A model generated the notes under the pieces. That model saw only the letters and a list, made by a program, of their open reading frames with translations, did no database searches and was not told the DNA's origin. The position numbers and the translations under genes were made by a program. Below, piece by piece: positions 26,825 to 35,608 of a stretch of DNA of 64,000 bases (positions are counted from its first letter, which is position 1; each line of letters starts with the position of its first letter). Source of the DNA: an uncultured Gammaproteobacteria bacterium (GTDB taxonomy: Bacteria; Pseudomonadota; Gammaproteobacteria; Steroidobacterales; Foliamicaceae); the NCBI GenBank assembly GCA_951828235.1, contig OX639965.1:2708129-2772128 (forward strand), in the 5' to 3' direction.

Positions 26825-27886
26825 ATGCAGACACCTTCCGGGAGCGATACCGGCATCGTTGAATTGCGTTCGGGCGTGCGCGACACGCTGGGGCGGCCCT
26901 TGCGGGACTTGCGCATTTCCGTAATGGACAGGTGCAACTTCCGTTGTCCCTACTGCATGCCGGAAGACATCTACGATCGCAATTTCCGTTTCCTGTCCAG
27001 CCGGGAACGGCTGTCATTTTCCGAGATTGTGCGGCTTACGCGGCTGTTCGCCCGAATGGGCGCCTGCAAGTTACGCATTACCGGAGGCGAGCCGCTGTTG
27101 CGCGCAAGCCTTGCCGACCTGATCGGTGACCTCTCCCGGCTTGAGGGCGTGGAGGACATCGCGCTGACCACTAACGGGGTCCTGCTCGCGCAGCATGCGG
27201 CGGCGCTTACGGCCGCCGGGCTGGACCGCGTTACGGTAAGCCTGGATGCCGTGGACGAGGAACTATTCCGGCGAATGAGTGGGGGCAGGGGGCGCCTGCA
27301 GGCAGTGCTGGACGGTATCTCCGAGGCCCGCACCGCCGGATTGAATCCGGTGAAGATCAACGCCGTTATCCAGCGTGGCGTCAACGACGGCCATGTGCTT
27401 GAACTGGTGGAATTCTTTAGGGGAACCGGGATGATCCTCCGGCTTATCGAGTACATGGACGTGGGCACCATCAACAACTGGAGCGCATCGCAGACCGTGC
27501 CAGCCGCGGAGATCGTGGAAATGATTCACGGCCGCTGGCCTTTGCGGGCGCTGGAAGCCAACTACCACGGTGAAGTGGCGCGTCGCTACGAATTCGTGGA
27601 CGGTCAGGGCGAGCTTGGCTTTATTACCTCAGTCTCCCAGCCTTTTTGCGGCAGCTGCAATCGGGCTCGCCTCTCGTCCGACGGACGACTCTATACCTGC
27701 CTGTTCGCCTCGGAGGGCCTCGATTTGCGCGGACCCATGCGCGACGGCGCCACCGATGACGCTTTGCTGGACTTGATGAGGGGCCGCTGGTCCCGTCGCG
27801 CGGACCGCTACAGTGAATTGCGGAACCCACGCCGCCCAAGCGTCGCGGGCGGGAAGAAGGTGGAAATGTATTACATCGGAGGCTAG
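26825..27886 (+). CDS. moaA: GTP 3',8-cyclase MoaA
   Basis: Radical-SAM enzyme for the first step of molybdenum-cofactor synthesis. 353 aa. The SAM cluster cysteines are C37, C41 and C44 (RCNFRCPYC); the C-terminal GTP-binding cluster begins FCGSCNRARLSSDGRLYTCLF; the protein ends with the required double glycine (MYYIGG). Other moa/moe genes are not in the window. It is a single gene with 82 bases of spacer upstream and no clear promoter that I could fix. Confidence 0.96.
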   Translation: MQTPSGSDTGIVELRSGVRDTLGRPLRDLRISVMDRCNFRCPYCMPEDIYDRNFRFLSSRERLSFSEIVRLTRLFARMGACKLRITGGEPLLRASLADLIGDLSRLEGVEDIALTTNGVLLAQHAAALTAAGLDRVTVSLDAVDEELFRRMSGGRGRLQAVLDGISEARTAGLNPVKINAVIQRGVNDGHVLELVEFFRGTGMILRLIEYMDVGTINNWSASQTVPAAEIVEMIHGRWPLRALEANYHGEVARRYEFVDGQGELGFITSVSQPFCGSCNRARLSSDGRLYTCLFASEGLDLRGPMRDGATDDALLDLMRGRWSRRADRYSELRNPRRPSVAGGKKVEMYYIGG

Positions 27887-27957
27887 TGTTCGTGCGACAA
27901 CTGAATTGAGTTCGGCTATCATTCACGCGTCCGCGCTATAGGGGGAGGGAACGAAAC

Positions 27958-28662
27958 ATGGCGCCAAGAAGGCAAATTCGTTACGCGACCGTTCTGGTCG
28001 CATTTTTTGGCGTATCGGGCACGGTGGTCGGGCAGGAGGAAGCGTCTGTTTCCGTGAATCTGGCTGTTACCACCGACTATGTGTTCCGGGGCTATACGCA
28101 AACGGGCGAGGATGCTGCCGTGCAGGGTGGCCTGGACTGGGCGGATTCCAGCGGCTGGTATGTGGGCGCCTGGGCATCCAATATCGATTTCGGTCCGGGC
28201 GATGACGCTTCCATCGAAGTGGACATTTACGGCGGATATGCCTGGGAAGCGAACGATGTGAGCTACGACGTCGGTTTGCTTTACTACGCATACCCGGGCG
28301 CGGACAGCAGTTCCGGCTACGACTTCTTCGAGGCGTACGCCAGCCTGGGATACGATCTGGACGCCGTCTCGCTGTCCGGAGCGGTGCATTTCACACCGGA
28401 CAATTTCGGCGAGACCGGCACCGGCTGGTATTTGACCGGAGGCCTTTCGGGTGGACTGACGGACGCGCTGAGCCTGGATGCGAACGTGGGCTTCTCTCAG
28501 GTGACGGAAGACTTCGGAGAGGACTACCTGGATTGGAACGTCGGGCTGAGCTATTCGTTTTCCCAGCTTGCGCTCGATCTCAGGTACCACGATACGGACG
28601 CGCCCGACTGCGCCGGATCGTGCGATGCGCGCGTAGTGCTCAGCCTGTCGGCGGGGTTCTGA
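27958..28662 (+). CDS. TorF-family putative outer-membrane porin
   Basis: 234 aa: signal peptide to about residue 24 (GTVVGQ), then a beta-rich acidic protein with alternating aromatic strands (TTDYVFRGYTQTG, SGWYVGAWASNIDF) and a terminal LSLSAGF with final phenylalanine, as expected for barrel insertion. It matches the family annotated as TorF putative porin (TIGR02001), often found beside ammonium transporter genes, as here. A strong AGGGGGAGGG ribosome site precedes the ATG. A possible role is an outer-membrane channel for a small nitrogen compound; this is inference from the neighbour. Confidence 0.85.
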   Translation: MAPRRQIRYATVLVAFFGVSGTVVGQEEASVSVNLAVTTDYVFRGYTQTGEDAAVQGGLDWADSSGWYVGAWASNIDFGPGDDASIEVDIYGGYAWEANDVSYDVGLLYYAYPGADSSSGYDFFEAYASLGYDLDAVSLSGAVHFTPDNFGETGTGWYLTGGLSGGLTDALSLDANVGFSQVTEDFGEDYLDWNVGLSYSFSQLALDLRYHDTDAPDCAGSCDARVVLSLSAGF

Positions 28663-28682
28663 CAGCAGATTAGAGCAATTCC

Positions 28683-30071
28683 ATGAACAGGAACAAACGG
28701 GCTCGGCCAGACAAGTGGATACTGGCCGGAATGGTCGGGACAGCGGCGCTGATTGTCCTCGCGCCCATAGCACGCGCGGACGCCGCATCGCAGATGGACT
28801 TCGTCCTGAATACGTTCGCATTCCTGGTCTGGGGCGCGTTGATCATGTGGATGTGCGCCGGTTTCACGATGCTGGAAGCCGGCTCGGTGCGAACCAAGAA
28901 CGCGTCGGTCATCTGCCTCAAGAACATCGGCCTTTATTCCATCGCCGGGCTGACTTTCTACCTGGTGGGATATAACCTGATGTACCTGGACGTGGGCAGC
29001 GTCATCGGCACGCTGAGTTTCGGCTACGGGCCATCTGCCGAAGAACTGGCGCTGCTCGAGGCCGTCGGCGCGGAAGCCGCAGCGCCGGAAATCGCCGCGG
29101 CTGCGGAGGCAGCTGCGGCGAACCAGTATTCCGTCATGTCGGACTGGTTCTTCCAGATGGTCTTTGTGGCGACTACGGCATCGATCGTTTCCGGCACCCT
29201 GGCGGAACGCGTGAAGCTGTGGTCCTTCTTTGTCTTTACGGCAATCCTGACCGCGATTATTTACCCCATCGTCGGGGCCTGGACCTGGGGTGGCGGCTGG
29301 CTGAGCAACATGGGCTTCAGCGACTTCGCAGGCTCCACCATCGTTCACTCGACGGGTGGCTGGGCCGCGCTGGCAGGCGCCCTTGTCGTGGGTCCGCGTC
29401 TCGGCAAGTTTCGCTCCGATGGCGGCGTGAAGCCGACTCCGCCTTCCAACGTGCCGGCAGTCACGCTGGGCGTCTTCATACTCTGGCTGGGCTGGTTCGG
29501 ATTCAATGGCGGGTCCCAGCTGGCGCTTGGCGGAGTCCAGAACGCGGTCGCGATGAGCATCGTGCTCGTGAACACCAATCTGGCGGCTGCGGGAGGCGTG
29601 ATCGCCGCCCTCATCGTATCGCGCCCCCTTCTCAAGCGGGTGGACCTGCTGGCGGTACTGAACGGCGCTATCGCGGGGCTTGTTTCGATAACTGCCGGCC
29701 CCGACGTATTGCCGCATTGGCTGGCCATCGTGATCGGCGCCATGGGAGGCGTTGTCTGCACGGCCGGAATCATGCTGCTGGAACGCTTGCGTGTGGACGA
29801 CGTGGTCGGGGCGGTTCCCGCCCACCTGTTCGCCGGAATATGGGGCACGATGGCGGTCTGCATTGCCGGAGACTACAGCTTCGGAGTACAATTGTTGGGC
29901 GTCGTGACCGTCGGAGTTTTCGTTTTCGGTGCTTCGTGGGTCACATGGACGCTAATTGCCAAGACCATGGGAGCTCGGGTTTCGGAGACGGTGGAGGAAT
30001 TGGGCCAGGATGTCGCAGAACTTGGCATCGAGGCCTACCCAGAATTCGTTCTGATGCCCGATAGTGATTGA
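28683..30071 (+). CDS. amtB: Ammonium transporter AmtB
   Basis: 462 aa. An N-terminal signal-like helix is followed by 11 predicted transmembrane segments. The pore residues are recognisable: D in SDFAGSTIVHSTGG with the first pore histidine, and the second histidine in HLFAGIWGTMAV. An alanine/glutamate-rich insertion (about 118-140) precedes the third helix region. The gene starts 20 bases after the porin and is likely cotranscribed with it. The usual upstream glnK is missing, so PII regulation, if any, would come from elsewhere. Confidence 0.95.
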   Translation: MNRNKRARPDKWILAGMVGTAALIVLAPIARADAASQMDFVLNTFAFLVWGALIMWMCAGFTMLEAGSVRTKNASVICLKNIGLYSIAGLTFYLVGYNLMYLDVGSVIGTLSFGYGPSAEELALLEAVGAEAAAPEIAAAAEAAAANQYSVMSDWFFQMVFVATTASIVSGTLAERVKLWSFFVFTAILTAIIYPIVGAWTWGGGWLSNMGFSDFAGSTIVHSTGGWAALAGALVVGPRLGKFRSDGGVKPTPPSNVPAVTLGVFILWLGWFGFNGGSQLALGGVQNAVAMSIVLVNTNLAAAGGVIAALIVSRPLLKRVDLLAVLNGAIAGLVSITAGPDVLPHWLAIVIGAMGGVVCTAGIMLLERLRVDDVVGAVPAHLFAGIWGTMAVCIAGDYSFGVQLLGVVTVGVFVFGASWVTWTLIAKTMGARVSETVEELGQDVAELGIEAYPEFVLMPDSD

Positions 30072-30138
30072 TTGAACTGCTGTGCTACGATCCAAACGGT
30101 TCCGTCGCAGTTAGTGCGACCAGATATCAGGAGCAAGA

Positions 30139-30474
30139 ATGGACATCCCAATTGAGCGCAATAACGGAACGCTGATTGCCGCGCCATCAGGGCGCATTGA
30201 CGGCTTTAACGCCCAGGATTTTCACCAGACCCTGACAGGAGCCATCAGCGGTGACGACACGGCGGTCCTGGTCGATATGAGTGGACTGAACTACATCAGC
30301 AGCGCGGGGCTGCGCGCCGTCCTGATGATCGCCAAGGCGCTCTGGCAGCGCAAGGCAAAATTCATGCTGTGCTCCCTGTCGGGTTCCATCGGCGAAGTGT
30401 TCACGATGAGCGGTTTCGACAAGATCATCGAAATCCACGACAGCAAGGACGACGCGCTGGCGCAACTGGGATAG
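30139..30474 (+). CDS. STAS-domain anti-sigma factor antagonist
   Basis: 111-residue SpoIIAA/RsbV-like protein. The conserved phosphorylatable serine lies in LNYISSAGLRAVLM, and the domain fills the protein. In partner switching the unphosphorylated form binds an RsbW-type kinase and frees its target. It lies 67 bases after amtB on the same strand and faces the operon encoding an RsbW-like kinase and a PP2C phosphatase, its obvious partners. Ribosome site AGGAGCAAG precedes ATG 30139. Confidence 0.92.
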   Translation: MDIPIERNNGTLIAAPSGRIDGFNAQDFHQTLTGAISGDDTAVLVDMSGLNYISSAGLRAVLMIAKALWQRKAKFMLCSLSGSIGEVFTMSGFDKIIEIHDSKDDALAQLG

Positions 30475-30489
30475 GGCCGCAACGCGCTG

Positions 30490-30562
30490 GGCGAAGTCGT
30501 CTCGCCTTCGTGGAGGGCGGGACGCGCTCCCTCCAAAGTACGTGGGCGGCGATACGCCGTCC
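30490..30562. repeat. Three consecutive hairpins between convergent genes
   Basis: Between the STAS gene (+) and histidine kinase gene (-): 30490-30506 (GGCGA / TCGCC), 30512-30534 (GGAGGG / CCCTCC) and 30544-30562 (an 8-bp stem with one G-T pair, closing GGCG around loop ATA with CGCC). The last copies the GGCG-ANA-CGCC form found at 14.8 and 37.7 kb. Likely a bidirectional terminator. Confidence 0.6.
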
Positions 30563-30581
30563 CTCCAAACGCGTGTCGCGG

Positions 30582-32765
30582 TCAGGAGTCTGCCTGAACC
30601 TCCAGCGAAAGGGGCAGCTTCACGACCATGCTGGTGGACTCGCCCGGTTCGGTATCGACCGCAATCTCGCCGCCGTGCTGGCGCACGATGTCATTGGACA
30701 GCGCCAGGCCCAGGCCGGTGCCCTGGTCGGTCGGCTTGGTCGTGAAGAAGGGGTTGAAGATCTTTCCCAGGATCTCGTCCGGGATGCCGCCGCCGTTGTC
30801 ATGAATGGCGATCTCGACGGCGTTCGGCGTTCGGCGGGTTGACAGCTTGAGACGTGGCTCGTAGCTGCCGTTGCCGCCTCCGGCAATTTCCCGGACCCGG
30901 CGATCGTGGGTAGCGTGGCAGGCGTTGGTCACCATATTCAGAAAGACCCGCCCCAGGTCCTGCGGCACCACGTTGAGTTCCTTCATTTCCGGACTGTAGT
31001 TTTCCTCTATGGTGAGGTTGAAGTCGGTGTCGGAGGCGCGGGCGCTGTGGTAGGCAAGCCTCGCGTGTTCCTCCAGCAGGGCATTAATATCGGTCGGCTG
31101 GGCATCGCCGGATCCACGGCCCATCTTGAGCATGTCACGCACGATCCGGTTGGCGCGCAGGCCGTGATGGGTGATCCGGTCCAGGTTGGAGCCCAGGTCG
31201 CCGCAGATTTCATCGACCAGGCCCCTGTCGTCCTCGCTCAGCCCGCCTTCGCCTTCCTTGAAAACCTCCTGAAGTTCCTCCACGAGTTCCGACGAGACTT
31301 CGGAAAAGTTCTTTACGAAATTCAGCGGATTCTGGATTTCGTGCGCCACCCCGGCCGTCAACTCTCCCAGCTCCGCAAGCTTTTCGCGCATGACGATCTG
31401 ATTCTGTGCCCGTTTCAGGTCCTCGAGGACCTGCTCCAGTTCCTCGTTCTTGTCGCGCAGCTCCTGCGCCATGCGCTCGACCAGGTCCAGCCTCTGCGCC
31501 TTTAGAGAAGCTTCGCGGAAAACTTCCAGCGCCGCGGCCATGTCCGCCACTTCGTCCCGTCCGCTGACGTCCACTTTGGTCTTGAGGTCGCCTGCAGCCA
31601 TGCGGCGCATGCGGCTGGACAGTCCTTCCAGCCGGCGCAACAGGCTCCCTATGAAGAGGGAGCCCATCAGCAGCGCGGCGACGATTGCCACCCCAGTTAC
31701 GCTCAGCAACAAGACTTGGCCGGTGTCTATGGCCTCGTTGGCAATGTCGGTTGATTGGCGGGCGCTGTCGCGAGCGCCGCTCACCATTCTTTCGGCCTCG
31801 GCGCCCAGTTCCATTTCCAGGGCGCGGTTGTCCGCCAACAGGCGCCTTTCGCGGGCCGCCAGGTCAAGCTCCCGGCGGCGCAGGGCAAATACTGCTTCCT
31901 CACCGCTGCCCAACTCATGCAGCCGCTCGGTCGCGGCCAATAGCTCCATCGGCTCGGGGGGATCGCGCAGGGCCGCCAGGTTTCTGGTAATGGCCTCAGA
32001 TGCCGATTCAAAGCTCTCAAGCAGGGGTTCGAGCAATTGCGGGTCGCCGACGATAAAGGCCCGGTCGAGCAATTGCACCGCGTTATCCACATTGACCTTG
32101 AGATCGGCAAGTCGCCGGTAGCGGGCCAGTTCATCCTCGGAAATATGCTGCTCCCGGGGCGCCGGGAGGGATTCCAGATCCCGGTAGCCGGTTACGGTAA
32201 AGAAATACTGGTCGTCGATCGCTGGGCCCAGAATTCGCTGCAGTTGCTCATGCAGCAAGGGGATTTCCTGCTGCAATTTGCCTGCTTGGCCGGCGATGAG
32301 AAACCGTTCCTCCACCGACCGGTCCAGGTCCTCGATATTGGCCAGCAGGGCCCCGGCCCGGTCGCGCATGCGCTGAATAACGGGATCGTCACTGGCCTGC
32401 GCCTCAAGCACGTCAATCCGGGCTTCGAAAATCTCCCGGTTCGCAGTCACCGAATCCCGGACATCTTCCAGCTCCTCCAGAGTGCCGGCCGCCGCGAGAC
32501 GCGGAGCCGCCGCCACCAGCGTACGGCTTTGCTCGGCTACCGCAAAAGCGCCAGTGATCTGGGGAAGACTGCGATCGACTACGCCCCGCTGCGCGTCGGC
32601 GACGGTATTGAACGCAAACCAGCTATTGACGCTCGCAAGTACGAAAAGCAACAGCGCCGCGCTGATCCCCATGTACATGCGGACTGAAATCTTGTGGCGC
32701 TTCTCGATAATTCGCGCAAGACGGGAATTGAGGCTGCCATTGCCGTTGTCCTCCTTGGCATTCAT
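30582..32765 (-). CDS. Membrane sensor histidine kinase with HAMP domain
   Basis: 727 aa. Two transmembrane helices (about 30-52 and 350-373) enclose a roughly 300-residue, mostly helical periplasmic sensor. Then HAMP (about 374-425), a coiled coil (425-460), the HisKA box with H475 in GVAHEIQNPLNF, and the HATPase domain with NMVTNACHAT, DNGGGIP and GTGLGLAL. The long helical sensor plus a cotranscribed binding protein recalls TorS-type sensors that read a periplasmic binding protein. ATG 32765 overlaps the stop of the binding-protein gene (ATGA). A likely target is the response-regulator/PP2C protein at the head of the same operon. Confidence 0.92.
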   Translation of the reverse strand: MNAKEDNGNGSLNSRLARIIEKRHKISVRMYMGISAALLLFVLASVNSWFAFNTVADAQRGVVDRSLPQITGAFAVAEQSRTLVAAAPRLAAAGTLEELEDVRDSVTANREIFEARIDVLEAQASDDPVIQRMRDRAGALLANIEDLDRSVEERFLIAGQAGKLQQEIPLLHEQLQRILGPAIDDQYFFTVTGYRDLESLPAPREQHISEDELARYRRLADLKVNVDNAVQLLDRAFIVGDPQLLEPLLESFESASEAITRNLAALRDPPEPMELLAATERLHELGSGEEAVFALRRRELDLAARERRLLADNRALEMELGAEAERMVSGARDSARQSTDIANEAIDTGQVLLLSVTGVAIVAALLMGSLFIGSLLRRLEGLSSRMRRMAAGDLKTKVDVSGRDEVADMAAALEVFREASLKAQRLDLVERMAQELRDKNEELEQVLEDLKRAQNQIVMREKLAELGELTAGVAHEIQNPLNFVKNFSEVSSELVEELQEVFKEGEGGLSEDDRGLVDEICGDLGSNLDRITHHGLRANRIVRDMLKMGRGSGDAQPTDINALLEEHARLAYHSARASDTDFNLTIEENYSPEMKELNVVPQDLGRVFLNMVTNACHATHDRRVREIAGGGNGSYEPRLKLSTRRTPNAVEIAIHDNGGGIPDEILGKIFNPFFTTKPTDQGTGLGLALSNDIVRQHGGEIAVDTEPGESTSMVVKLPLSLEVQADS

Positions 32766-33919
32766 TGCCGCGTCCCTGGCGTATCCACCGGCACATACTC
32801 GCCATCCGGGCTGACGACAGTCAGGTACACAGCGTCGGACCCCTGGTAATCGTCCGCCCCGAACTCCAGCGAGAAGCCCCCGAGGTCAATGCGTCCCGCA
32901 TCGCGCAACATCGGAAGCACCCGGTCGCGGCGCGGATCAGGGCCGCATTGCTCCATGGCCACGACCGCCATTCGCCCGGCCAGATATCCCTCCAGCGATA
33001 CGAATCCGGGTTCCGCGTCAGGAGCAGTCTGCTTTAGCGCCGAGAGATATTCCTGCACGACGGGAAGAGCATCGCCGATCAACGGCGGAACCACCTGAGT
33101 CATCAGCAATCCGGCAGAGTCCAGGCTTTCATTGCTCAGGTTGCGGATCAATGCATTACCGCCGGCAAAGGACGTCGTCAAAAAAACCATGTCGAGCCTG
33201 AGCTTTCTGCCCCAATTCAGAAAGGCCGCCACGGGTGCTGGAGCGCCCACGATGATGACTGCTTCCGGTTCACCTTCCATGACGTCCAGCAATGTCGTTT
33301 TTACCGCGATCGTGTTGCGCGGATAGACGGCGGTGGCCGCGGGCCTGAGTCCCCTCCGCTCCATGGCCAGCTGGGCGCCGCGGAAGCCCGCCCGTCCGAA
33401 CGAATCATCCTGGTAGGCGACAGCCACGCGCGTCAGACCCTGGCGGTCGAGAAATTGCATCATCGCCTCCGTTTCCTGGTAATAGGAGGCGCGCAGATTG
33501 ATTACGTTCTGCCATTGTCCGTCGCGCAGGAAGGGGGCGCCGGTGAACGGCGCGATATAGGGAACACCCGCAGCAGCGGCGACCGGCACCGATGATCGCG
33601 CGGTGGGGGTGCCGACGGCGCCGATGAGCGCGAATACCTGGTGCTCGTTGATCAGGGTCCGCGTGTTCTCGATCGCGGCTTCCGGCTCATAGCCGTCGTC
33701 GAGGGAAACCAGTTCCAGCCGCCGGCCATGCACGCCGCCGTTCCGGTTGGCTTCGGCAAAGGCAGCCGCGATTCCGGAACGCATCGCCTGGCCCAGCCCG
33801 CTGGCCGGCCCGCTCAGCGCTGCCGATTGCCCGAACAGGATACGCTCCGCGTCGATCCCGGGCTCGGCCGCTGCGCCGGCACAGGCCGCCAGCGCGACAA
33901 TCAGGACCAGCCTGCGCAT
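32762..33919 (-). CDS. Periplasmic substrate-binding protein (branched-chain amino acid/amide type), orphan
   Basis: 385 aa from ATG 33919, with signal peptide ending CAGAAAEPG. The Peripla_BP_6 type I fold is clear: ILFGQSAALSGPASGLG, VHGRRLELVSLDDGYEPE, VFALIGAVGTPT, RVAVAYQDDSFG. No ABC permease or ATPase lies nearby, so it probably serves as a ligand sensor for the histidine kinase rather than as a transporter part. The family binds Leu/Ile/Val, urea, amides or similar; the ligand here is unknown. It is the third gene of a four-gene operon. Confidence 0.9.
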   Translation of the reverse strand: MRRLVLIVALAACAGAAAEPGIDAERILFGQSAALSGPASGLGQAMRSGIAAAFAEANRNGGVHGRRLELVSLDDGYEPEAAIENTRTLINEHQVFALIGAVGTPTARSSVPVAAAAGVPYIAPFTGAPFLRDGQWQNVINLRASYYQETEAMMQFLDRQGLTRVAVAYQDDSFGRAGFRGAQLAMERRGLRPAATAVYPRNTIAVKTTLLDVMEGEPEAVIIVGAPAPVAAFLNWGRKLRLDMVFLTTSFAGGNALIRNLSNESLDSAGLLMTQVVPPLIGDALPVVQEYLSALKQTAPDAEPGFVSLEGYLAGRMAVVAMEQCGPDPRRDRVLPMLRDAGRIDLGGFSLEFGADDYQGSDAVYLTVVSPDGEYVPVDTPGTRQ

Positions 33920-33957
33920 ACCCCCCCGTAACACAGCGCTAGGGACAAGACATGTCA

Positions 33958-34374
33958 CTAGATCCGGGCTACCAGCGTAAGCCGGTTGCGGTTGCCCTCC
34001 CGAGCGTATTTGACTTCATCCATCATCTCCCGCACCAGATACACGCCCAGGCCGCCGATCTGCCGTTCCTCGATACCGGCCTCGGTATTCGGGAGCGGCG
34101 TTTCCGTCAGGGGATCGAAGGCCCTGGCCTCATCGATGAATTCGATCGTTACGCTGTCGTCCCCGGCGATCAGTCGGAATTCCAGTTCCTGGGACTCATC
34201 GTTGCCGTACCCGTGGTCGATGATGTTCAACCCGAGCTCTTCCACCACCAGCTTGACCTTGAATACCAGTTTGTCGGGCCACTGTTCCAGTTGGGCCATT
34301 TCGTCAATGGCTTTCTCCACCAGCTCCAGCTGCCCGTGGCTGGCATGGATCCGAAGGCGGATTTCTCCACTCAT
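33958..34374 (-). CDS. RsbW-like anti-sigma factor serine kinase
   Basis: 138 aa HATPase_c protein of the RsbW/SpoIIAB family: N box VVEELGLNIIDHGYG, D-containing FIDEARAFDP, and glycine loop IGGLGVYLVREMMDEV. In partner switching it phosphorylates an STAS antagonist and sequesters a sigma factor or other target. It follows the phosphatase gene by 2 bases and is 38 bases from the binding-protein start. No sigma factor is in the window, so the final target is open. Confidence 0.9.
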   Translation of the reverse strand: MSGEIRLRIHASHGQLELVEKAIDEMAQLEQWPDKLVFKVKLVVEELGLNIIDHGYGNDESQELEFRLIAGDDSVTIEFIDEARAFDPLTETPLPNTEAGIEERQIGGLGVYLVREMMDEVKYAREGNRNRLTLVARI

Positions 34375-34376
34375 GA

Positions 34377-35537
34377 CTACGATTCGGCCCTCAGCAGCAC
34401 AAGGCAGGTAATGTCGTCCGACTGCGAGCGGTCCCTTGCAAATTCCCTGACCGCAGCGAACACGGCGTTGTTCGCTGCGCGCGCGCTCTCCAGCTGCGCG
34501 CCCGCGAACACGTCAAGCAGGCGATCCATGCCGAACTCTTCGTTATCCTGGTCTTCCGCCTCGGAAACGCCGTCCGTGTACATGACCAGCGCCTCGCCCG
34601 GCTCCAGCCGGCAATGATCCGTGCTGAACTGAAACTGCGAGGCGATCCCCAGGGCCAATCCGCCGGTAAGCGGAAGGATGGTCGAGGATCCGTCCTTATG
34701 AACGATCAGAGGCGGATTGTGTCCGCCGTTGGCGAAGCGCACCATTCCGGTTTCGGGATCGAACACTGCGTAGAACAGGGTCACGAACATATTCGCCTCG
34801 TTGCCATCCTGGAGCTGGTCGTTGACCACGGTAACCACAGTGCCCGGATCCTCACAGCCCAGCGCCGCGCCCTTCAGCAGGGTACGGCTGGACATCATGA
34901 ACAGTGCCGCAGGTATTCCCTTGTCGGACACGTCCGCAATGGCCATTCCAACGCGCCCTTGCTCCAGTCGGATGATGTCGAAGAAATCGCCGCCCACGTT
35001 GCGTGCCGGCGCCATGCTGCCGTAAAGTTCGTATTGATCGTTCTTGGGGAAGTGCTTGGGCAAAATCGACTGTTGCATGCTGTTGGCCACGTCCAGTTCG
35101 CTTTGCAGCGTCAGCAGCTTGTCCTTCGAGGCTTCGGCTTCGCGCCACATCTCCAGTTGACGCAAACCGCGATCTATCGTGACTCTCAGGTCATCGAAGT
35201 CGATCGGTTTGGTCACGAAATCGAAAGCGCCGCGGTTCATCGCGGCGCGAATGTTCTTCATGTCGCCGTAGGCTGAGATGACGACCGACCGAAGATCGGT
35301 ATCCACTTCCGGGATTTTCTCCAGCAAGGTCAGTCCATCCATGCGCGGCATGTTGATGTCCGAGAGCACCAGGTCGATGTCTTTGTGTTCGCCGAGGGCT
35401 TCCAGCGCCTCAACGCCGTCTCCGGCAAAGAGGAAGGAATAACGCCCCGAGCGGATTTCGCGCCGCATTCTTTGCCGGACCAGGCGCTCCAGGTCCGACT
35501 CGTCGTCCACCATCAAAATCTTGTATTGCGCTTGCAT
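34377..35537 (-). CDS. Response regulator with PP2C-type (SpoIIE/RsbU) phosphatase output
   Basis: 386 aa. Receiver domain 1-125 with phospho-accepting aspartate in LVLSDINMPRMDG and lysine in VTKPIDFDDL; a short coiled linker (about 125-165); SpoIIE phosphatase domain with metal aspartates in GGDFFDI, IADVSDKGIPAALF, MYTDGVSEAED and SDDITCLVLL. Phosphorylation by the neighbouring kinase would set its activity towards a phosphorylated STAS protein. It is the first gene of the minus-strand operon. Confidence 0.94.
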   Translation of the reverse strand: MQAQYKILMVDDESDLERLVRQRMRREIRSGRYSFLFAGDGVEALEALGEHKDIDLVLSDINMPRMDGLTLLEKIPEVDTDLRSVVISAYGDMKNIRAAMNRGAFDFVTKPIDFDDLRVTIDRGLRQLEMWREAEASKDKLLTLQSELDVANSMQQSILPKHFPKNDQYELYGSMAPARNVGGDFFDIIRLEQGRVGMAIADVSDKGIPAALFMMSSRTLLKGAALGCEDPGTVVTVVNDQLQDGNEANMFVTLFYAVFDPETGMVRFANGGHNPPLIVHKDGSSTILPLTGGLALGIASQFQFSTDHCRLEPGEALVMYTDGVSEAEDQDNEEFGMDRLLDVFAGAQLESARAANNAVFAAVREFARDRSQSDDITCLVLLRAES

Positions 35538-35570
35538 CGCAAGTCAGTCCACTTGTACCGACAAAATGAT

Positions 35571-35587
35571 GCCCATTGTATATGGGC
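35571..35587 (-). terminator. Hairpin between nadA and the phosphatase operon
   Basis: GCCCAT / ATGGGC stem with a 5-base loop, 22 bases after the nadA stop on the minus strand, followed by ATCATTTTG. Short stem and weak T run; terminator function uncertain. Confidence 0.35.
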
Positions 35588-35608
35588 GATGCGGCAGGTC
35601 CCTGCCGT

